DNA of 64,000 nucleotides from assembly GCF_032918005.1 (NCBI RefSeq), contig NZ_CP136628.1, positions 5,627,501-5,691,500 on the forward strand, in the 5' to 3' direction. Shown one piece after another: positions 54,758 through 64,000 of the stretch (the stretch's first letter is position 1; each line of letters begins with the position of its first letter). Under the pieces are notes generated by a model. That model did not search any database. It was not told the DNA's origin and saw only the letters and a list, made by a program, of their open reading frames with translations. The stretch is from Bradyrhizobium sp. NDS-1. GTDB lineage: Bacteria; Pseudomonadota; Alphaproteobacteria; Rhizobiales; Xanthobacteraceae. The position numbers were made by a program, and so were the translations under genes.

Positions 54758-56099
54758 GAATGACGGCCTCCATGCCGGCAGCAAGCTCGAAAATACGACG
54801 GTCCGATCCGCCCGCGCCCGCCAGCATCAGGCCGACGGGAACTTCGCCCTGGCGATGCGCGGGCAGCGAGATGGCGCAGCCGTCGATCATGTTGATCAGG
54901 GTGCAGTTGCGCAAGGCGCGCAGGTTCTCCCTGGTGAAGGCCTTGTCGTCGGCGAGATCGGCGATCTTCGGCGGCGTGTTCGCGGTGGTCGGCAGCACCA
55001 GCGCGTCATAGGGCGCGATGCGCGCGTTGACGCGGGCGATCAGCGAGCGGCGCTCGTTGAGGAGATCGATGTAATCGGCCGCGCTCTGCGCCTCGCCGCG
55101 CATGATCCGCACGGAGACGCGGGGATCGTAGACGTCGCCCTTCGCGTTGATGAGATAGCGATGCCAGGCGTAGCTCTCGGACGCGGCAAAGCCGCCCTTG
55201 GCGTTCATCGGGCCGATATCGTGGAACTCCGCCATCTCGATGCGCTCGATGATGGCACCATGATCGGACAGCGATTTCAGCGCTCGCTCGAAGGTATCAG
55301 CCACCTCTGTGTCGAGATCGTCGAGTGCGATCGTGGTCGGCACCGCAAGCCGCATGCCCTTCACGGGCCGCGGCTTCAGCGCCGTGATCGGCTCGTTGGC
55401 GAGCACGGCATCAAGTATGGCACAGCAACTGACCGATCGTGCCAGCGGCCCGATGCTGTCGAGCGAGAACGACAGCGGCACGGAGCCATCGAGCGGCACG
55501 CGCCGCTGCGTCGGTTTGTAGCCGACAATACCGTTGAAAGCCGCGGGAATCCGGCAGGAGCCGCCGGTGTCGGTGCCGAGTGCGCCATGCGCCATGCCGT
55601 CGAGCACGGAGACCGCAGCGCCCGAGGACGAGCCGCCGGGCACGTGGCCTTCGGCACGGTTCCAGGCACCTTTCGGCGTGCCGTAATGCGGATTGATGCC
55701 GATGCCGGAATAGGCGAACTCGGTCATGTTGGTGCGCCCGATCACGACGAAGCCGGCCTTGCGCAAGCGCGCTACCGTCGCGGCATCCTGCTCGGCCGGC
55801 GGGGAATCGTCGAGCGCGCGCGAACCGGCGCGCGTCACCTGGCCCCTGATGTCGAACAGGTCCTTGATCGAGATCGGGATGCCGGCATAGCGCGACGGCG
55901 CCGCTTTGGCTTTGCGCAGGCCGTCCATCGCGTCGGCCGCCGCAAGCGCGGCCTCCTTGTCGACATGGATGAAGGCGCGCTGGCCTTCGCCTGAGGGATC
56001 GGCAATCCTGGCGATACAGGCCTCGACCAGCTTGCGGGCGGTGGTGCGGCCGCTTTCGAGGTCCTCGGCGAGCTTCGCCAGTGTCGGAAATTCGGGCAT
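54750..56099 (-). CDS. Amidase signature-family amidase
   Basis: The 449-residue protein is a Ser-cisSer-Lys amidase: K79 (ISIKDLFD), the cis-Ser S157 (PGGSSSGAA) and the nucleophile S181 (GTDTGGSCRIPA). The substrate is unknown; the family hydrolyses amides, ureas and allophanate. The start ATG is at 56099. The same frame stays open for another 2 kb upstream, but that part lies antisense to the thiolase and SDR genes and is not coding. Followed by an overlapping DUF2848 gene. Confidence 0.92.
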   Translation of the reverse strand: MPEFPTLAKLAEDLESGRTTARKLVEACIARIADPSGEGQRAFIHVDKEAALAAADAMDGLRKAKAAPSRYAGIPISIKDLFDIRGQVTRAGSRALDDSPPAEQDAATVARLRKAGFVVIGRTNMTEFAYSGIGINPHYGTPKGAWNRAEGHVPGGSSSGAAVSVLDGMAHGALGTDTGGSCRIPAAFNGIVGYKPTQRRVPLDGSVPLSFSLDSIGPLARSVSCCAILDAVLANEPITALKPRPVKGMRLAVPTTIALDDLDTEVADTFERALKSLSDHGAIIERIEMAEFHDIGPMNAKGGFAASESYAWHRYLINAKGDVYDPRVSVRIMRGEAQSAADYIDLLNERRSLIARVNARIAPYDALVLPTTANTPPKIADLADDKAFTRENLRALRNCTLINMIDGCAISLPAHRQGEVPVGLMLAGAGGSDRRIFELAAGMEAVIRV

Positions 56100-56174
56100 G
56101 TCTGTCTCACGGAATATTGTCGCGCGCAATCTATAGCGCTGCCTCAGTTCGACACAAGCATTGTGCGCATGATG

Positions 56175-56184
56175 GCATGCATGC
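56175..56184. promoter_or_regulatory. GCATGCATGC palindrome in the amidase/Zn-ribbon divergent region
   Basis: A perfect 10-bp palindrome in the 177-bp region between the amidase gene and the Zn-ribbon/OB gene. It could be an operator, but a 10-bp GCATGC-type palindrome could also arise by chance. Confidence 0.25.
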
Positions 56185-56276
56185 GTATTGCTGGACCGTT
56201 GACGCCCCATGGTCGATTGTCGCATCAAGATCGAAACAGGCGGGCGTGAAGCCTGTCTCCTGGAGGAGCCGCCGAG

Positions 56277-56690
56277 ATGGCCGAACCGCAGCGAGCGCGA
56301 CCGAAACCGACGCCGGAGACCCAGCATTTCTGGGACGGCACGAAGGCAGGCGAATTGCGCCTGCAACGCTGCGACGCCTGCGCGCATGTCTACTTCCCGC
56401 CGCGCCCATTCTGCCCCTCCTGCGCCTCGCGCAAGGTTTCGGTCTTCAAGGCGAGCGGTAAGGGCTTCCTCTACAGCTACGTGATCAACCACCGTCCCGC
56501 CGCGCCCGGCTTTACACCGCCTTACGCGATCGCGGTGGTCGAGCTCGACGAGGGGCCGCGCATGATGAGCAACATCGTCGACTGCCCGCAGACGCCGGAA
56601 GCGCTCGAACTCGACATGAAGCTGGAGGTCGCCTTCCAGGCACTCGACGACAAGATCACCCTCCCCGTCTTCCGTCCGGCGAAAGGGTAA
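56277..56690 (+). CDS. Zn-ribbon/OB-fold protein (DUF35 family)
   Basis: The 137-residue protein has an N-terminal helix, a zinc ribbon (C32 and C35 in RCDACAHVYF; C46 and C49 in PFCPSCAS), and an OB fold with YVINHRPAAPGF and ELDEGPRMMSNIV. DUF35 proteins are partners of thiolase-like enzymes and are thought to bind acyl-CoA. The ATG at 56277 has GGAGGAG upstream. The thiolase-like gene starts three bases after its stop. Confidence 0.93.
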   Translation: MAEPQRARPKPTPETQHFWDGTKAGELRLQRCDACAHVYFPPRPFCPSCASRKVSVFKASGKGFLYSYVINHRPAAPGFTPPYAIAVVELDEGPRMMSNIVDCPQTPEALELDMKLEVAFQALDDKITLPVFRPAKG

Positions 56691-56693
56691 GTC

Positions 56694-57833
56694 ATGCGCA
56701 GCAACCGGGTTGCCGTCGTCGGCGCTGCCGAGACCACCGAGCTTGGCGTCATTCCCAACGCCTCGCAGCTTCAGCTTCACGCGGATGCCGCGCTCAACGC
56801 CATCGCGGATGCCGGGCTCAAGCTGTCCGATATCGACGGTTTTGCCACAGCGGTCGAGACGCCGCAGCAGGTCTGCCACTATCTCGGCATCAAGCCGACC
56901 TGGGTGGACGGCACCTCGGTCGGCGGATGCTCCTTCATGCTGCATGTCCGCCATGCTGCGGCGGCGATCGAGGCCGGCCTGTGCAAGACCGTGCTCATCA
57001 CCCATGCCGAGAGCGGTAAGTCGATGATCGGCAAATTGCCACGCTCGACGCCGGCCGACAGCCTCAACGGTCAGTTCGAGGCGCCCTATGGCGTCTACGG
57101 TCCGCCCAGCATGTTTCCGATTCCCGTGTTGCGCTTCATGAAGACCTACGGCATCACGCATGAACAACTCGCCTCGGTCGCCGTGGTGCAGCGGGAATGG
57201 GCGGCGAAGAATCCACGCGCCATGATGAAGGACCCGATTACCGTTGCCGACGTGCTCAACTCGCGCATGATCGCCTATCCGTTTCGCCTGCTGCAGTGCT
57301 GCCTCGTCACCGACGGCGGCGGCGCACTGATCCTGACCTCGGCCGACCGCGCCAGGGATTTTCCGAGGAAGCCCGTCTACATCATGGGCACCGGCGAGAG
57401 CGTGGAGACGCCGATGGTCAGCCAGATGGAGACCTTCAACTCCTCGCGCGCGTTCAAGACCGCGGGTCCACTGGCCTTTAGGGAGGCCGGCATCGCGCAC
57501 AGGGACGTCGATCATCTCATGATCTACGATGCGTTTGCGCATCTCCCGCTCTTCGGCCTCGGCGACCTCGGCTTCATGCCGTATGAGGAGACCGGACAAT
57601 TCATCGCGGACGGCAATACACGGCCCGGCGGCAAGCTCCCGCTCAACACCAATGGCGGCGGATTGAGCTACATGCATTCGGGCATGTACGGCATGTATGC
57701 GCTCCAGGAGAGCGTGCGCCAGATGCGCGGGATCGCGCCGGCGCAAGTGCCGAATGCGAAAATTTCGGTGTGTCACGGCGTCGGCGGCATGTTCGCGGCG
57801 AGTGGCACGATCGTGTTTACGAACGAGAGGTAA
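56694..57833 (+). CDS. Thiolase-like acyl-CoA acetyltransferase (SCP-x/lipid-transfer type)
   Basis: The 379-residue protein has the thiolase fold of the sterol carrier/SCP-x branch. The nucleophile is probably C79 in TSVGGCSFMLHVRHAA, and the C-terminal His is in VCHGVGGMFAASGT. Members of this branch cleave or condense acyl-CoAs with bulky side chains, with a DUF35 partner as here. The substrate is unknown. Confidence 0.88.
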   Translation: MRSNRVAVVGAAETTELGVIPNASQLQLHADAALNAIADAGLKLSDIDGFATAVETPQQVCHYLGIKPTWVDGTSVGGCSFMLHVRHAAAAIEAGLCKTVLITHAESGKSMIGKLPRSTPADSLNGQFEAPYGVYGPPSMFPIPVLRFMKTYGITHEQLASVAVVQREWAAKNPRAMMKDPITVADVLNSRMIAYPFRLLQCCLVTDGGGALILTSADRARDFPRKPVYIMGTGESVETPMVSQMETFNSSRAFKTAGPLAFREAGIAHRDVDHLMIYDAFAHLPLFGLGDLGFMPYEETGQFIADGNTRPGGKLPLNTNGGGLSYMHSGMYGMYALQESVRQMRGIAPAQVPNAKISVCHGVGGMFAASGTIVFTNER

Positions 57834-57839
57834 CTGACT

Positions 57840-57942
57840 GTCATTCCGGAGCGCGCGCGGCGCGAGCCCGGAATCCATCTGACCGCAACGACGGTAGCGG
57901 GATGGATTCCGGGTTCGTCGCTTCGCTCCGCTCTGGAATGAC
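57840..57942. repeat. Dispersed palindrome, family 2
   Basis: It starts GTCATTCCGGAGCGCGCG, contains GATGGATTCCGGGTTCGTC, and ends CTCTGGAATGAC. It lies between the thiolase-like gene and the SDR gene, seven bases after the thiolase stop. Confidence 0.82.
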
Positions 57943-57975
57943 AGCGGAATTTGAAACGTATAGCGGAGAACCCAC

Positions 57976-58890
57976 ATGAGCAAATCGCTGCAAGACAAGG
58001 TCATCATCGTCACCGGCGCAGGCCGCGGCATCGGGCGGGAGATCGCGCTGCTCTGCGCGGCCGAGGGTGCCAAGGTCGTCGTCAACGATCCCGGCGGCGC
58101 CGCCGACGGCGCCGGCTCGAACGCTGCGCCGGCCGAGGAGGTGGTCGAGGAGATCAAGAAGCGCGGCGGCACCGCGGTCGCCAATTTCGAATCGGTCGCC
58201 GAAGCCGTCCCCGCCAGCAAGATCGTGAAGACCGCGACCGATCATTTCGGCCGGCTCGACGGCGTCGTCAACAATGCCGGCATCCTGCGCGACATGATCT
58301 TCCACAAGATGAGCGTGGAGGCGTTCGAGGCCGTCATCAAGGTGCATCTGATGGGCTCGTTCTACGTCTCTCACGCCGCGGCGCGTATCTTCCGCGAGCA
58401 GGAGAGCGGCTCCTTCGTGCACTTCACCTCGACCTCCGGCCTGATCGGCAATTTCGGCCAGGCCAACTACGCCGCCGCCAAGCTCGGCATCGTCGGGCTC
58501 TCCAAGTCGATCGCGCTCGACATGGGCCGCTTCAACGTCCGCTCCAACTGCGTCTCGCCGTTCGCCTGGACGCGCATGATCGGGACCATCCCGACCGAGA
58601 CCGAGGCCGAGAAGGCGCGCGTCGAGAAGATCAAGCAGATGGGACCTGAGAAGATCGCCCCGCTCTGCGGCTATCTGATCTCCGATTCCGCCAAGGACGT
58701 CACCGGCCAGATTTTCGGCGTGCGCATGAACGAGATCTTCCTGTTCAGCCAGAACCGCCCGATCCGTTCGGTGCAGCGGAGCGAAGGCTGGACTCCCCAG
58801 TCGATCGCCGAACACGGCATGCCCGCGCTGAAGGGCTCGTTCTACAAGCTCGACCGCTCGGCCGACATCTTCACCTGGGATCCGGTGTAA
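57976..58890 (+). CDS. Short-chain dehydrogenase (17-beta-HSD4-like 3-hydroxyacyl-CoA dehydrogenase)
   Basis: The 304-residue NAD(P)-dependent SDR has TGAGRGIG (13-20), NNAG near 99-102, a Ser near 152-154, and Y165/K169 (ANYAAAKLG). The extended C-terminal part (with FLFSQNRPIRSVQ and a closing ADIFTWDPV) resembles the dehydrogenase domain of peroxisomal multifunctional enzyme type 2, which acts on 3-hydroxyacyl-CoAs. It forms a plausible acyl-CoA oxidation unit with the thiolase-like gene. Confidence 0.9.
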   Translation: MSKSLQDKVIIVTGAGRGIGREIALLCAAEGAKVVVNDPGGAADGAGSNAAPAEEVVEEIKKRGGTAVANFESVAEAVPASKIVKTATDHFGRLDGVVNNAGILRDMIFHKMSVEAFEAVIKVHLMGSFYVSHAAARIFREQESGSFVHFTSTSGLIGNFGQANYAAAKLGIVGLSKSIALDMGRFNVRSNCVSPFAWTRMIGTIPTETEAEKARVEKIKQMGPEKIAPLCGYLISDSAKDVTGQIFGVRMNEIFLFSQNRPIRSVQRSEGWTPQSIAEHGMPALKGSFYKLDRSADIFTWDPV

Positions 58891-58907
58891 GCAGCACACT
58901 CTCTACG

Positions 58908-58993
58908 CGTCATGGCCGGGTTCGTCCCGGCCATCCACGCCTTGACCCACGGCACGAAGAACGTGGACGCCCGGGACAAGCCCGGGCATGACG
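58908..58993. repeat. Dispersed palindrome, family 3 (86 bp)
   Basis: CGTCATGGCCGGGTTCGTCC and GGACAAGCCCGGGCATGACG form the outer arms, with CCATCCACG/CGTGGACG inside. It lies between the SDR and ppc genes, which converge. Confidence 0.8.
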
Positions 58994-59023
58994 TCGGGAA
59001 TGGAGCGGCAACATCGCTCTCAA

Positions 59024-61822
<2,799 letters not shown>

Positions 61823-62087
61823 GGCTCGCTCCTCTCGCAGAGCTCCCTGCGGCTCCCCGGCCTGTCGAGTGTGCGATATTTTTCTACCGCAACGCAAGAT
61901 GAACTTGGGAGCGGTGCACACGGCCACTGCGCCGTGTCCCGGACCTGCTGCAATGCCTCCTAGCGTTGCTGCGCAGAGCCGACCCCGGAGCCGCACCGTT
62001 CCTGCCGCGATGTGGGCCCCGGCTCTGCAGCGTGTCGCTAAGGAGTGCCGCGTTGCGTCCATGGCAGTAGAGCCGATCTCGGCAAGC

Positions 62088-62726
62088 ACGCCTTCGCGGC
62101 CTCGCGGCGCGTTCCGCCCGAGCTTTTGCTGTCCGTTTCGCCCCCATCGAGAACAAAGGGCGCAGGGAAGGCCGGGCGCCGGCTGGCACCCAGGGTCCGC
62201 ACGCGAAAGACGCACGCGGGGTGACCACAGGTGACGCCGGGACATCCCGGCCTTCCCTGCGCAATGGTTTTACGGCTTATGGCGTGCTCTCCCCGGGGAG
62301 CGATGCACTATTGCCCCCGTCGCCTTGCGGATCGCTGATGCGCGCACCCGGTCGGGCCGCGTCATCACCGCAAGCCTTGACGCACAGACCCCGGGCGTCA
62401 GGACCACACGCTTTTGCCGTCCGCGGACGTCCCTCCCCGGACAGTGGGAAGCTCGCGCGTGCTCGCCCCCAACGCCGAAAAGAAACGCTGTGACCGCGCC
62501 GTGTCGTATCGCGGATCGCGATGGCTCACGAGGCTTGCCCGCCCTGCCATCCCGTCGCGCGCCGGCGCTACCGCGTCCACCGCATCCCGGCCACCGTATC
62601 GTGACGATCGCGAAACGTCCCTTTGACGGGCCGGGATGGAATGCGGTTTAGCCGAAACATCGAATTCGGTCAATCAGAATATTTCGCAGTGATGTCCCTT
62701 GACCTTCATGTGGCGTGTTTTGCCCG
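62088..62726. repeat. Long dispersed non-coding repeat, copy B (about 639 bp)
   Basis: It aligns with copy A (8689-9320) in the same orientation. Shared islands lie at 62304-62325, 62486-62508 and 62557-62583. The inverted repeat near the left end is 16 bp here (62161-62176 with 62246-62261), and the loop between the arms is 69 bp compared with 64 bp in copy A. The ends GTGTTTTGCCCG agree. Confidence 0.75.
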
Positions 62727-62778
62727 TCGGGTGGCGCGAGGCGTTGTGTGGGCAGCACCGACTGAGAACGCGTAACGC

Positions 62779-62864
62779 GCAGGATGGGTCGAGCCTTGCG
62801 AAACCACCTACCTCGTCATCGACGGACGGATGGATGGGTTTCGCTGGCGCTCTACCCATCCTGC
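62779..62864. repeat. Dispersed palindrome, family 6
   Basis: GCAGGATGGGT and ACCCATCCTGC are the outer arms, with GCGAAACC and GGGTTTCGC inside. Single copy in the window, 53 bp after the long repeat. Confidence 0.75.
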
Positions 62865-62995
62865 GAGCCAAGCACGCCTGCACAACCGATGCGTTAGTCA
62901 CTGACGGGCGCTGCCATCGATCCACGTAGCACCGGCCGTTGCTCCGATTCGGCTTTCCGGATAAATTCCATCGAAAGCTCGGGGGAGCCCATCCA

Positions 62996-63850
62996 ATGAG
63001 TGCGCCTTCATTTGATCAGAAAGCTTGGTTGGATCGCATCGGACATACAGGCTCGCTTCAACCAACTCTCGATACTCTGCACAGACTCATTTTTTCTCAC
63101 TCTCATACGATTGCTTACGAATCTCTCGACATCATGCTCGGCAGAACGCCGAAGCTCGACATTGCTTCTCTGCATCAAAAGATGATTGTCGGCGGTCGGG
63201 GCGGCTACTGCCTCGAGCAGAACATGTTGTTCCGCGAAGGCCTTCGGTCGCTTGGCTACAATGTCACCAGTCTGCAAGGGCGAGTCGTGCGGGGTATGGC
63301 GATCGACGCGCCGCGCCCGGCGATCCATATGCTGCTCCAAGTGAACTTGCCCGAGGGTCCATATTTGGCAGATGTCGGCTTCGGCAATCTCGCGCCGACG
63401 TCAGCCCTGCTGCTGCGTGAGCATGTCGAGCAGGATACGCCGCACGAGCCCATGCGCTTCATAGAGGTTGGCGGAGAACTCACGCTGCAGGCAAGGCTTC
63501 GAGACGAATGGGAACATATTTATCGAGTGATCCCGTACCCGAAGTACGACGGCGAGTATGAGATCACGAACTGGTATACGGGCACACACCCGGATGCGCC
63601 CTACCAGAGCAACATCATCGCGGCGCGCCCGGGCCCCAATCGAACACGCATCACTATATTCAATCGCCGCATCACCGTACGACATGCAACGGGAGAAGCG
63701 GACAGACGCCAGGTGGCGGACGAGGCCGAGTTCCAAACCGTACTGCGAGACCAGTTCGGACTCAACATGTCGGATGAAGAGATCCGAACCTGTATCGATG
63801 TCATGGAGCGCAAGGGCGAGAAGGGCGCCCCTCATCCATTCTTCGCTTGA
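62996..63850 (+). CDS. nat: Arylamine N-acetyltransferase
   Basis: NAT transfers acetyl from acetyl-CoA to arylamines or hydrazines. The 284-residue protein has the triad C72 (GGRGGYCLEQN), H111 (AIHMLLQVNLP) and D126 (ADVGFGNLAP). The ATG at 62996 follows GGGGGAGCC. The gene looks less GC-rich than its neighbours, with runs such as TTTTTTCTCACTCTCATACG, which may point to transfer. No partner genes nearby. Confidence 0.92.
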   Translation: MSAPSFDQKAWLDRIGHTGSLQPTLDTLHRLIFSHSHTIAYESLDIMLGRTPKLDIASLHQKMIVGGRGGYCLEQNMLFREGLRSLGYNVTSLQGRVVRGMAIDAPRPAIHMLLQVNLPEGPYLADVGFGNLAPTSALLLREHVEQDTPHEPMRFIEVGGELTLQARLRDEWEHIYRVIPYPKYDGEYEITNWYTGTHPDAPYQSNIIAARPGPNRTRITIFNRRITVRHATGEADRRQVADEAEFQTVLRDQFGLNMSDEEIRTCIDVMERKGEKGAPHPFFA

Positions 63851-63958
63851 CATAGCCACAAATGAGCGAGGCGAGGCGTGGAGAGATAGTTTTCTTATGC
63901 GCGCCGATGAGGTGCTCGAATGACTGAAGCCCACTCCTGAATCCTGCCGGTACGCGCC

Positions 63959-64000
63959 TCAGGCGGGCACGATCACCTTGCCGATCGGCCAGAGCGCGAT
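63959..64000 (-). CDS. Possible 3' end of a gene cut by the window edge
   Basis: On the minus strand a frame enters from the right edge and ends in TGA at 63959-63961 after 13 codons reading ALWPIGKVIVPA at the end. It resembles a natural C-terminus, but too little is visible to name it, and other frames are not excluded. Confidence 0.35.
   Translation of the reverse strand: MALWPIGKVIVPA

Larger units (their letters stand above)
61823..62995. other. Non-coding gap between ppc and the N-acetyltransferase gene
   Basis: These 1,173 bp have no credible gene. They hold the ppc promoter region (61823-62087, no clear -35/-10), copy B of the long dispersed repeat (62088-62726), a family 6 palindrome (62779-62864) and about 130 bp of N-acetyltransferase leader. 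Confidence 0.65.

Noticed and set aside
56100-58220. An open minus-strand frame extending the amidase to more than 1,150 residues
   Set aside because: This part is antisense to well-supported DUF35, thiolase-like and SDR genes and reads as low-complexity Arg/His/Asp-rich sequence; the amidase family starts at the ATG at 56099.
61823-62245. N-terminal extension of ppc
   Set aside because: It would translate the long repeat and a purine-poor leader; the ATG at 61822 has a strong GAGAGGAG site and family length.

Overview
The window is GC-rich chromosomal DNA with tightly packed, often overlapping genes. It looks like an alphaproteobacterium of the Bradyrhizobium/Rhodopseudomonas group. The reasons are an almost complete hopanoid cluster including a C-2 methylase (hpnP), a homoprotocatechuate meta-cleavage operon, abundant dispersed intergenic palindromes, and the overall protein style. 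This assignment is inferred from gene content, not from a marker gene. I see no rRNA, tRNA, CRISPR array, insertion sequence or prophage.

Layout. (1) 1-1071: the 3' part of a GMC oxidoreductase gene. (2) 1163-15258: the hopanoid region. hpnO and hpnN lie on the minus strand, separated by a secreted DUF2147 protein gene. ispH and hpnH follow on the plus strand. The minus-strand operon hpnC-hpnD-hpnE-shc(hpnF)-hpnG converges on hpnH. A long non-coding repeat sits between the two facing terminators. (3) 15447-20046: three genes for small exported proteins and a second RND/MMPL exporter gene. (4) 20254-24162: the minus-strand group eutB-hpnP-eutC, in which the 2-methylhopanoid methylase gene lies between the two ethanolamine ammonia-lyase subunit genes. 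(5) 24386-32395: a chemoreceptor, an RlpA-like protein, an acyl-CoA dehydrogenase, an ABC substrate-binding protein, an HdeD-like membrane protein, an alpha/beta hydrolase and an HD-domain protein. (6) 32458-39155: a three-gene transglutaminase / circularly permuted ATP-grasp / alpha-E operon of unknown chemistry. (7) 39453-41253: a PAS protein gene overlapping a short-loop chemoreceptor gene, resembling a split Aer. (8) 41486-52324: a UxaA-type dehydratase and an HpcH/HpaI aldolase, then hpaR facing hpaH-hpaF-hpaE-hpaD, an FAH-family gene, a ThDP enzyme and an MFS transporter. (9) 52380-53789: alkB and a second 2OG-Fe(II) oxygenase. (10) 54071-58890: amidase and DUF2848 on one strand, and Zn-ribbon/OB protein, thiolase-like and SDR genes on the other. 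(11) 59024-63850: ppc, a second copy of the long repeat, and an arylamine N-acetyltransferase.

How the genes work together. IspH feeds the isoprenoid pool. HpnC, HpnD and HpnE make squalene, and HpnF (Shc) cyclises it. HpnH adds the adenosyl side chain, HpnG removes adenine, HpnO aminates the side chain, HpnP methylates ring A, and HpnN moves hopanoids to the outer membrane. The hpa genes encode the ring-cleavage part of 4-hydroxyphenylacetate catabolism under a MarR/HpaR repressor, with a perfect 16-bp palindrome in the divergent promoter region. The upstream monooxygenase genes hpaBC are not in the window.

The most noteworthy items are the transglutaminase/ATP-grasp/alpha-E operon, hpnP between eutB and eutC with a 4-base overlap, and a roughly 635-bp non-coding repeat present twice with a conserved 16-18 bp inverted repeat near one end.
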